From positions 135,001 to 199,000 of the forward strand of contig CAJNDS010002202.1 of the NCBI GenBank assembly GCA_905221605.1: a stretch of 64,000 nucleotides of DNA, read 5' to 3'. Positions 32,110 to 42,100 of the stretch are shown here, piece by piece. The stretch is from Symbiodinium natans (Eukaryota > Sar > Dinophyceae > Suessiales > Symbiodiniaceae). Made by a program: the position numbers and the translations under genes. The notes under the pieces are model-generated. The model did no database searches. It was not told where the DNA came from and saw only the letters and a program-made list of their open reading frames with translations. How positions within the stretch are numbered: position 1 is the stretch's first letter; each line of letters opens with the position of its first letter.

Positions 32110-32780
32110 AACAAGAGTATTAAAGTATGGTACTACTCCAAACCCAGCCTGGTTCAGGTGGGCCGCAAAGAAGATGGCGTTGATCTCTCCTCTTCAAGCT
32201 CGCGTGTGGGACCCTAGCCCCTTAAACCAAGCCAGCTTGATCAACCCTATCCAAGCCCTAAACCCTAAACCCTAAACCCTTAACCCTTAAACCCTAAACC
32301 CTAAACTAAACCCTAAACCCTAAACCCTGAACCCTAAACCGTACCCACACATTTGGGGCACCTAGGCCCCACTTGGTAAGTAGGCGCACCCTTCGGGGTG
32401 TAGACTGTGCCCCGAGGTCTATGTAAACACGGAAACGGCCCCAAAAGTCGCGAGCCATGGGTGCACCCTGAACCCTACATCCTACCCCTAACCCCTAAAC
32501 CCTAAACCCGAAACCCTAAACCCGAAACCCTAAACCCCTGAACCCCAAACCCTAAACCCGAAGGGCCTTAAACCCTAAGCCCTAAACCTGAAAGGTTTCG
32601 GTGGAGTCTCGCCCTCCTCGAAGCAAGGCCCCCCAAGGCGCGAGAACCGACTCTGACCCCCAACAACCGGAGTCTTAGGGTGAGGGGTTTGGGGTTTGGG
32701 GTTTAGGGTTTAGGGTTTGGGGTTTGAGGTTTAGGGTTTTAGGTGCTTGGGGATTTGCGTTTTGGGGCTTAGGCTGAGGT
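32110..32780. other. Heptamer blocks and islands
   Basis: CCCTAAA blocks 32255-32340 and 32490-32560, TTTAGGG block 32680-32745. Islands 32345-32480 and 32600-32680 are open in more than one frame; nothing recognised. Confidence 0.5.
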
Positions 32781-32781
32781 C

Positions 32782-32896
32782 TTGGGGTCTGATCCAAAAA
32801 GTAGATTCCCTTAAGGGCTCAAAAAACATGACCCAAAAGTACTATAGGATACTATTTGGGGGGGTCTACTTTTTTGGATCCTCCCAGGGGTCTGGG
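32782..32896. mobile_element. Family F TIR element, uninterrupted copy
   Basis: TCTGATCCAAAAAGTAGA at the left and TCTACTTTTTTGGATCC plus CAGGGGTCTGG at the right. The interior is continuous, unlike 219-362. Confidence 0.75.
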
Positions 32897-33192
32897 TAGG
32901 GTCTAGCATTCAGTATTTCGGGTTTTGGGGTGAATTCATTTAATGGGCGTTCTGAGGGATCCTGGGCCTTTTTGACCCCAAACATACATGCCCTAAACCC
33001 TAAGCCCTGAACCCAGGGTTTAGGGTTTAGGGTTTAGGGTTTAGGGTTCTCCAACCCTAACCCCCAAAACCTACATACCCCTAAACCCTAAGCCACTACT
33101 TGAAACCCAAGAAAGGGGTCTCTAACGAGGGTGCCCTTTTTGGCTTCTGGGGCTTACACGGGAACCTAGACCTTAACCGGAATCAGGGCTTA

Positions 33193-33309
33193 ATTGTTGA
33201 CCAATTATCGCTGTACTTACAAATGTACTTATTTATAACCATATTAGGGCACTTAATCAGGGGCTTATAAGTGGGTTATAAGTACATTAAGTTATAATTG
33301 GTGAATAAG
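33193..33309. mobile_element. Family H TIR element
   Basis: TTGACCAATTATCGCTGTAC ... GTACATTAAGTTATAATTGG forms an A+T-rich stem. Interior TATTAGGGCACTTAATCAGG matches 54925-55057. Confidence 0.7.
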
Positions 33310-33310
33310 C

Positions 33311-33466
33311 ACCCCTAAACCCCTAAACCCCTAAACCCCTAAACCCCTAAACCCCTAAACCCCTAAACCCCTAAACCCCTAAACCCCTAACCCCCTAAAC
33401 CCCTAAACCCCTAAACCCCTAAACCCCTAAACCCCTAAACCCCAAACCTAAACCCCTAAACCCTAC
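33311..33466. repeat. CCCCTAAA (8-bp) array
   Basis: About 18 units of an 8-bp telomere variant, homogeneous across the array. Confidence 0.95.
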
Positions 33467-33660
33467 ACCATTCCATGACCTCCAAGTAGGCCTACATGGT
33501 GTCCCGAGCCTTCATGATACATGGTGACGACCGGGAACAGGTTCCTTGGCCAACTCATGGGAAATAGGAAGATAAAGAGGCAAATGTAGGGTTAGGGTCT
33601 AGGGTTTAGGGTTTAGGGTTTAGGGTTCAGGGTTCAGGGTTTGGGGTTCAGGGTTGAGGG

Positions 33661-33748
33661 TCTGCAACAGGTACACTTTGACGTGAAACACCTTGCGATT
33701 CGCCGACACGAACTGCGTCGCTCCAGAACCATGTACGCGGATCTACGT
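33661..33748 (-). CDS. Candidate exon island
   Basis: The minus frame contains VHGSGATQFVSANRKVFHVK; a second frame is also open. Acceptor AACGTAG. Function unknown. Confidence 0.4.
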
Positions 33749-34448
33749 TGAGTACTACTGACGCCCTAAACGCCTACCAAGAGCAACCATGAAGCAACCT
33801 ATACCCATGAACAAGGGCTAAGATACTCACCAGTAAAAAGGACCTACATCCTACACCCTACACCCTAAACCCTAAACCCTAAACCCTAAACCCTAAACCC
33901 TCAAGTCCTACAGAAGCCTTAAAAAACCCCAAAGCCCAGCTCTGATAGGGTTTGGGGTTCAGGGTCTCGGGATTTAGGGTTTAAGGTTTAGGAGCTTAGG
34001 GGTTCAGGGCTTAGGGTTCGGGTTTAGGGTTTAGGTGTTTAGCGGGTAGGGTTTAGGGTCTAGGTTTGGGGTTTGGGCTTAAGGTCTATTGGGGTTTGGG
34101 AGTTCGGGATCAGGGCCTAAGCCCGGACCGTTCGGACGACAAAGTTCTCACCGCCAGGCCCAGACCATGTTGAAGTGTGTTGGGCTGATAGGGTTTCGGT
34201 TTGTTTCGGGGACTCTAGGGCTTAGGGTTTAGGGTCTGGGGTCTAGGGTTTAGGCTAAGGTTCAGGATATTTTGGTTTAGGTTTAGTGTCTTCGGAGCTT
34301 CTTTGTGATGGGTATAAACATTTGCAAAGCCGAAATCCACAGTCAGAGAGTCCGAATTAGAGCCTTAGAACCCCGACTGAACCCTGAATCCTAAACCCCA
34401 CACCTCAAGAACTAGAGTCCAGAACCCCAAACCCTAACCCCACAAACC

Positions 34449-34565
34449 CAGAGACCCCTGGCATGATCCAAAAAATAGAACCCCAAATAATGCCCTTTAC
34501 TACTATCGGGTCAATTTTTGGAACTCTTCAGGTGATCTTCTTTTTGGATTTTCCCAGGGGTCTGC
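34449..34565. mobile_element. Family F TIR element, diverged
   Basis: Ends CAGAGACCCCTGG..TGATCC and TTTGGATTTTCCCAGGGG; interior AATAATGCCC..ACTACTATCGGGTC corresponds to 32782-32896. Confidence 0.6.
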
Positions 34566-34675
34566 GAACCCTAAACCCTCAACCCTAAACCCGAAAACCT
34601 AAACCGTAAACGCCAAACCCTAAACCCGAAACCCTAAACCCTAAACCCGAAACCCTAAACCCTAAAACCAAACGT

Positions 34676-34748
34676 GTAGCAGCCCAAGTGCTTGGCGGTC
34701 CAGGACATGGTTCCGTCACTGCGGCTGGTGTCAAGGAACCTCGACTTT
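34676..34748 (-). CDS. Candidate exon with partial duplicate at 35213-35246
   Basis: The minus frame contains SRFLDTSRSDGTMSWTAKHL and GCY, from acceptor TTTCAAAG to donor AC|GTTTGG. The last 35 bp recur at 35213-35246 with the same donor position, so part of an exon has been duplicated across heptamer blocks. Unrecognised. Confidence 0.45.
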
Positions 34749-34858
34749 GAAAAGCCACGGCTGGGTTTAGGGTGTAGGGTTTAGGGTTTAGGGTTTAGGG
34801 TTTGGGGTTTAGGGTTTGGTGTTTAGGGTGTAGGGCGTAGAAAAGCCATGGCTCGGTT
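34749..34858. repeat. Heptamer block flanked by 19-bp direct repeats
   Basis: GAAAAGCCACGGCTGGGTT (34749-34767) and GAAAAGCCATGGCTCGGTT (34840-34858) enclose a TTTAGGG/TGTAGGG block of about 70 bp. It looks like an insertion with target duplication. Confidence 0.8.
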
Positions 34859-34859
34859 G

Positions 34860-36220
34860 ACACTAATCGGGGACGGGGGGGGGGGGGGGTAGGGTATAAG
34901 GTCGTTATAGGATCTAGAGGGTGTAGGGGGTAGAGTTGGATTATGGGGGGCGCTAGGATTCTAGAGCGTTTAGGGCCAGTTTAGGGTCGGCTATCCTTTT
35001 AGGCGACAGGTCTCCGAGCCGGTTTAGGGTTTAGGGTTTAGGGTTTGGGGTTTAGGGTTTAGGGTTTAGGGTTTAGGGATTCTTCGCGCCTAGCCCTTGA
35101 TGCAGCATGGAGGACTGTGGGTCTCCGCAGTGCTGGAGACTTCTGTCCCTAAACCCTAAATACCCCTAAACCCGAAGCCCTAAACCCTAAACCCTAAACC
35201 CTAAACCCGCAAACGTGTAGCAGCCCAAGTGCTTGGCCGTCCAGGCTTTAGGCCAACCCATACCCCCACTGCCCAGAATCTCAAGCCAAGCCTTCCAAGA
35301 TGAAAAGTCCCAAATTTCCCTTCTATCAACCCTAGAAACCCTAGGGTTTAGGGTGTAGGGTTTAGGGTTTAGGGTTTAGGGTTAAGGGTTAAGGTTCCCC
35401 CGCCCTGCACACGCGCGAACCCAGCAGCCAGTGCCAGCCCATGCCGTCAAAGCAGGAGCCGCGATGCCAGCCTTGGCTTTAATCCCGGCCTCGGCTAGAG
35501 CGGCTGAGGGTTTTTAGGGTTTTATAGGTTTAAGGTTTTTAGGGTTTAAGGTTTAGGGTTTATTATAGGGTTTAAGCTTTTTAGGGTTTAAGGTTTTTAG
35601 GCTTTTAGGGTTTAAGGTTTGTTTAGGGTTTAAGGTTTTTAGGTTTTTTTAATGTACCGGAATCGCTCTTTTCAGGGGTTTACAGGGTTTAGGGTTTAGG
35701 GTCAATGGCTTAGGGTTTATAGGGGTTTATGGGGTTTGTAGGGTTTAGAGAGGGTTTAGAGAGCTTGTAGGGTTTATGGGCTTCTAGGGTTTTATAGGGT
35801 TTAGGGTCGAGGGTTGAGTTGTGGCTTGTGGCTTTTAGAACTCTTGGGAAATCCCTATATACAAGGTTTTCCCAGCAACAAAATTTTAGCAACAAGAACA
35901 AGAATTGGCGGGGGGGGAGAAAGCTTTGGGGGGGGGGTGTGGGGGGGGGGGTGGGATGGGTTGTCCCGAATTTCGGGTGCTTTGTGGATTCTCTACAGGA
36001 CACTATAGACAGAGGGCCCGGGGCCACATGGCTGCAAGACCGTTGCCGCGTGTGGGGAGTACCCAAACCTAAACTACACCCAAGAGTAACCTAGGAATAT
36101 CAAGGGCGCCCTTCTTGGCTTCTAAGGGAACCTAAACCCTGCAAAAAGCAAAGAAGGGCCTACCATGAATCCTAGTAAAGGTCAAACCCTAGCTGGGATC
36201 CCTCTGCCTTCCAGGCCCTG
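34860..36220. other. G-runs, degenerate heptamers, islands
   Basis: G-run about 34876-34888, TTTAGGG blocks 35022-35075 and 35343-35385, a long degenerate TTTAGGG/TTTAAGG region 35510-35815, G-runs about 35911-35950. 36085-36176 resembles diverged family A. Island 35400-35510 is open on both strands. Confidence 0.5.
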
Positions 36221-36223
36221 AAC

Positions 36224-38845
36224 TGGTAAATTTCGCGAACCAGGTTTCGGGAAGGTGAGTTCGACACCAATCGGCGCTAACTCCTCATATAGGGGTTGGG
36301 AGTGCATGCTTGCTTTTTTTTGGACTGAACAACCATTTGAAGGCTCTGCACACCCACAGCAGCGAACCAACATGTTTTACTGTTTGCTAAGGGCCGGCGT
36401 CCCGCCCGCGAACCTCCATGAGCCTCAGATTCCCGAAGAACCTGGCCAGAAGCAAGCCCTACCCCCCTATAGCCTTGCCATGGCTGACCTTAGCTTCCAA
36501 GTTAAGCGCTTGCAGCGGGCTCACGCGCATTTGCTCCAGTTGCACCTGCGGCTTATGGTTGGAACCGAAAGCACCATAAATGTCAGTGAAAACGCTTAAG
36601 TTCGACACAGTGTGTTGGGAGTATTGTCGCTAATTTTGCAGGGCCGTTTTTCTACGAACTTTTCGGGCGGCCACCACCATGCGAAATGCATTATTTGTCA
36701 TTTCTTTCTGGTTGGCGTTGGTTCGAGGCGAAGAAAAGCTAAGGTCAGTGAAAACTTTAAGTTCAACATGGGGTGTTGGAACTATTGTAGCTGATTTTGC
36801 CAGACAGTTTTTTGCGACTAACGTTTCGGGTGCCACACCCATGCGAAATTCACCGTCTGTCCTTTTTTCTGGTATGTGATGGCTCGAGCCGAACAAAAGT
36901 CAAGGCCGGTGAAAGCCTTTAAGATCAACACCGGGCGTTGAATTTCTTGTTGCTAACTTTCCGGGGTGGTTTCTCTACTGGTTTGTTCGGCTGTCGGGTG
37001 ACCGTTTTCGGCGCTGAAAATGGGCAATAACTGTTTGCACGGAGCAACAATTTAGAAACTGTCTTTGCTTCGATTTTGGATGTTTTACTTGATTTTTTGG
37101 GTTTAGGGTCTAGGGTTTAGGGCTTTGAGTTTAGGGTTTAGAAGCCCAACAAAAGCAAAACGGAAAAAGCCTTTTAAAAAATAGACCTCCCCATTGAAAT
37201 CCAAATGTCAGCTGTGTTTGGCGGTTTGCAGCTGAAAGGGTTGGGACGGTTGGCTGCTCGGGCTTAATCTGGGAGTTAAAGGTGGCTTTAGTAATGATGG
37301 CCATGGCAGTGCGGTGTGGGTGGCTTAGATCCCGAAATCGAGCGACTCTGACCCCAAAAAAGTTAGAGACCAAAAAAGACCCCAAAAAAATTAGAGACCA
37401 AAAAAAAAGTTAAGTTCAACACCGTGTTGAACCTGACTTTTCGCGTTGGAAATCCTACGTGTTTTTGCTGTTTTCCTACGTGTTTTTTCAGGCGGCAAGG
37501 CTACAAACCGACGCCGTTCGACCTTTTTTACCCTTATTTCCCACATTTTTCCTTGAAACACGTCACACGACAGCCCAAAAAACACGTAGGATTCAGCAAA
37601 AACACGTAGGATTTCCAACGCGAAAAGTTAGGTTCAACACGGTGTTGAACTTAACTTTTTTTTTGGTCTCTAACTTTTTTTGGGGTCTTTTTTGGTCTCT
37701 AACTTTTTTTGGGGGTCAGAGTCGCTCGATTTCGGGATCTAAGCCATCCACACCGCACTGCCATGGCCATCATTACTAATGAGCCACCTTTAACTCCCAG
37801 ATTAAGCCCGAACAGCCAACCGTCCCAACCCTTTCAGCTGCAAACCGCCAAACACAGCTGACATTTGGATTTCAATGGGGAGGTCTATTTTTTAAAAGGC
37901 TTTTTCCGTTTTGCTTTTGTTGGGCTTCTAAACCCTAAACTCAAAGCCCTAAACCCTAGACCCTAAACCCAAAAAATCAAATAAAACATCCAAAAACGAA
38001 GCAAAGACAGTTTCTAAATTGTTGCTCCGTGCAAACAGTTATTGCCCATTTTCAGCGCCAAAAACGGTCACCCGACAGCCGAACAAACCAGTAGAGAAAC
38101 CACCCCGGAAAGTTAGCAACAAGAAATTCAACGCCCGGTGTTGATCTTAAAGGCTTTCACCGGCCTTGACTTTTGTTCGGCTCGAGCCATCACATACCAG
38201 AAAAAAGGACAGACGGTGAATTTCGCATGGGTGTGGCACCCGAAAAGTTAGTCGCAAAAAACTGTCTGGCAAAATCAGCTACAATAGTTCCAACACCCCA
38301 TGTTGAACTTAAAGTTTTCACTGACCTTAGCTTTTCTTCGCCTCGAACCAACGCCAACCAGAAAGAAATGACAAATAATGCATTTCGCATGGTGGTGGCC
38401 GCCCGAAAAGTTCGTAGAAAAACGGCCCTGCAAAATTAGCGACAATACTCCCAACACACTGTGTCGAACTTAAGCGTTTTCACTGACATTTATGGTGCTT
38501 TCGGTTCCAACCATAAGCCGCAGGTGCAACTGGAGCAAATGCGCGTGAGCCCGCTGCAAGCGCTTAACTTGGAAGCTAAGGTCAGCCATGGCAAGGCTAT
38601 AAGGGGGTAGGGCTTGCTTCTGGCCAGGTTCTTCGGGAATCTCTCGGGAATCTCGGTCTCATGGAAGCTCATCGGTGGGACGCTGACCCTTAACAACAGT
38701 AAAACATGCTTGCTCGCCGCTGTGGGTGCGCAGAGCCTTCAGACGGCTGTTCACTTTCAAAATAAAACAAGCATGCACCCCCAACCCCTGTGTCAGGAGT
38801 TAGCGCCGGTTGGTGTTGAACCGACGTGCTCCGCGAAATTTACCA
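36224..38845. repeat. 2.6-kb near-palindrome
   Basis: Left arm 36224-37488 and right arm 37577-38845 are inverted copies around a loop of about 90 bp centred near 37532. Inner parts (about 36600-37470 against 37590-38460) are almost identical; outer 370 bp differ more, with small indels. The mirrored open frames at 36630-36896 and 38173-38439 differ by only one residue in the translated text. A heptamer block (about 37100-37145, mirrored near 37930-37970) is part of both arms. Confidence 0.95.
36597..37080. repeat. Diverged ~162-bp tandem units in each palindrome arm
   Basis: Units start TAAGTTCGACAC (36597), TAAGTTCAACAT (36758) and TAAGATCAACACC (36920), spaced 161 and 162 bp. Each unit opens with a short palindrome like GTTCAACAC..GTGTTGAAC; perfect 19-bp versions are at 37414-37432 and 37632-37650. 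The period is a multiple of three, so a repeated peptide frame stays open, but I do not call a gene. Confidence 0.8.
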
Positions 38846-38945
38846 CCCTGAACCCTAAACTTCTTGGAAACGCCACATCTCAGCACTCAAATCCTTGGAA
38901 TCCTGAACCCTAAGCCCTAAGCCCACAACCCCTTGGAAGCCTAAA

Positions 38946-39082
38946 CCCTTGAAACCCTTGAAACCCTTGAAACCCTTGAAACCCTTGACACCCTTGAAAC
39001 GCTTGAAACCCTTGAAACCCTTGAAACCCTTGAAACCCCTGAAACCCTTGAAACCCTTGAAACCCTTGAAACCCTTGAAACC
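38946..39082. repeat. CCCTTGAAA (9-bp) array
   Basis: About 14 units of a 9-bp variant with single-base changes, next to the palindrome's right end. Confidence 0.95.
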
Positions 39083-39105
39083 CTAAACCCTTGATGATTT
39101 GAGAC

Positions 39106-42100
39106 CGGCCGCCTCGGTGATTGGCAGTGTCATGGAGCTGCTGTCGCTCTTGGGGTTCACGATGAGCCTGTGGGGCTTACAGGGTTTTAGGGTTTAGGGT
39201 TTAGGGCTTAGGGTTTAGGATTTAGGGTTTAGGGTTTAGGGTTTAGGGTTTAGGGCTTAGGGCTTAGGGTTTTGGGTCAGGCTTTAGGGCCTATGGGGTT
39301 TCGGGTTTAGGGATTTGAGTTTAAGGTTGTTTAGGGACTGCGCCACGAAAACGCGGCGAACATCTCTTATCTTAAGTAGGGTGTCCGCGAAAGGACACCC
39401 CAATACAAACACTCACCAACAGCTGGACGGAGACATTACACAAAACATATCTCACCAAGACAAGCAATGCAAACCCTACCTCATATGTAGGGTCTACAAG
39501 AAAAAGGAAACCCTAACATAGCCCAGCAAATAGAAAGAGCCCTGTATAGTCCCGTATAATCAGGGCCCCCAATAGGTTCCCTTTATTTCGGAACCCTAAG
39601 CCCTAAACCCTAAACCCTAAACCCTAAACCCTAAACCCTAAACCCTAAACCCTAAAGCCTAAGTTCCCTGAAGGATCCGATAGTGGCAACTGGCATCCCG
39701 TGGAATCGGCCCTGAGAGGCCTGAGATCCGTAGACTTGCTGTTGGCTTGGAAAGTTTAGGGTTTAGGGTCTAGGGTCTAGGGTTTAGGGTTTAGGGTTTA
39801 GGGTTTGGGGTTTAGGGTTTAGGGTTTAGGGTTTAGGGTTTAGGGTTTAGGGTTTAGGGGACTCAAAAGCAACTACACTCTAACACACCCCACAGACTTT
39901 CAGGACCAGAAGCTCGCAAAGAAAACGGTACCATGAAAATACCTGGACCCCAAGCAACTGAAACACTCCCCCCTCCATACCATGGGTTCTTGTTGGACTT
40001 AACAGCGCTATATGCTCAGCATTGTTGTATCCTGATGATGATCACAGCAACGATCCTAAACCCTAAACCCTGAACCCTGAACCCTGAATCCTGAACCCTA
40101 AACCCTAAACCCTAAACCCAGCATTCACAACAACACTAAACCCCCACCCCATCAAACCCTCTAACCTGCCGTTCAAGGAGCGTGGTGCCCACCGTGGCGA
40201 CGTCGTCCTTCTTTGCGACAGAAGGCTTGAAAGGCGTTAGGGTTAGGAAATTAGGGTTTAGGATTTAGGGTTCAGGATTTAGGGTTTAAGGTGAAATAAA
40301 CCTAAACCCTATAGCCCCCAGACCCTAAACCCTGAAATCCAAAACAAGGCCAAGATCTGAGAACACCTCGGAGCCCCTGAAGACCTAGAAAGCCCTAAGC
40401 AAGAACAAAAATCTCTACATGAGGCCACCAAACCCAAACCCCAAAGACCCCACACCCCAAACCCCAAAACCCATACCCCAACCGCCAAAACCCCCAAAAC
40501 CCCCAAAACCCCCAAAACCCCCAAACCCCAAGACCCCAACACCCCAAACCCAAAACCCAAAACCCAAGCTCTTCGAAACACCCCAACCCTGAAGCCTGCA
40601 AACCCCAAAACCGCAGGCCATTCTTGGAGGTCTAGGGTTCCACGAGAAGGCCACAAGTAGAATTTAGGGTTTAGGGTTTAGGGGTTTAGGGTTTAGGGTT
40701 GAGGGTTGAGGGTTGAGGGTTGAGGGTTTTGGGTTTTGGGTTTTGGGGTTTAGTGTTTAGGGTTTCGGGCTTGGGGCTCAGGCCCCGCCACATTTTGAAC
40801 AACACCGAAGGGTGCAAGCCCGAGAAAAGTGCGCGAGACCTCGTTGGGACGACGATTTCGTGCAAGGGATAGGCGAGAGCACAGCTAGACACTTCGGGTT
40901 TAGGGGGGTCCATGCTACCGCTTTAGGGTTAAGTTTAGGGTTTACAATTCAAATTCAGGGTTCAGGGTAGGGTTCAGGATTTAGGGTTTAGGGCTTAGGC
41001 TAGGGGCACCTAAACCCTAAACCCTAAACCCTAAACCCTAAACCCTAAACCCTAAACCCTAAACCCGGGCCTTCTCGCCCGAGCAGATGATGTCGCCCGA
41101 GCGGAACGCCACGTCGATGCGGGCAGTGGGCTCCTTAGTTGCTGAGGTCAGAAGCCCCACCAAAGTGTACACTTTCAGTTCTACAGGGGGTTATAATTGC
41201 GGTTTAGGGTTTAGGGTTTAGGGTTTAGGGTTTAGGGTTTAGGGTAGGGTTTAGGGTTTAGGGTATAACATCCCAAAAAGTGCAAAGTGTACTCACTCAG
41301 CTACTAAGGCTCAGTGATGGAGATCGGTCCCATCGGGGACTCAGTCGCCCACTTCATCTGCTCCTGGGGATTCCCCACACACGGTTTTAGGGTTTAGGGT
41401 TTGGGGTTGAGGGTTCAGGGTTCAGGGTTTAGAGTTGTGCAGAGGACATAGGGCAAACCCTAAATCCTGAGGCTTTGGGCGCTTTCGAGCGCCAGGGATT
41501 TTGAGCTTCTGAACCGGCACCCGTGAAGTAGCCCTTGAACAAGGGCCGAAGGGTACCTCAAGAGGGGCATACGGGCATTTCCTCAAGTGCACCCTCAATA
41601 CGCGCAAAATAGTATAATCTTGATTCTGGGAACCCCCGAAACAGGGTGCCCCTATTTTCGGAAACCCCTATATTGAGCGCGGCAGGATCTATAGGGTCTT
41701 TAGGGCTGCGTTTTGGAGAAGTATGGGGTTTCTGGCTTGTAGAGTTTAGGGTAGTTGGGGATATGGGTGCAGGCGTGGGGGAGGACTTCAAGTTTGGGAT
41801 TTAGCATTTCCTGAGAACATGTAAAAGCATGTAAACATGTAAACCCCCAAACCCCAAACCCTAAAACCTAAGCCCCACACCATAAACCCTGCCACCCCCC
41901 CCCCCCCCCCCCCCTAGAAGCGTTATTGAAGTACCCTTTAGGCCGTTCACAAAGGGCGACTGGGTTACGGGTTTAGGCGACGGGGTTTAGGGTCTATAGG
42001 GTCTAATGCCGTGAAGTCTGAACCGATCAGCTACACTCGAGCTCAAGGCTGAAACATGCAGCAACGGAAGCAGCGCGGAGGGTTTAGGGTTTAGGGTTTA

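Noticed and set aside
36630-38439. Two identical 88-codon genes in inverted orientation
   Set aside because: The frames are in the 162-bp repeats of the palindrome; the open frame follows from the repeat period and palindrome identity, with no motif.
40309-40656. Gly/Phe/Trp-rich minus-strand open frames
   Set aside because: Translation of the CCCCAAAA-type repeat tract.
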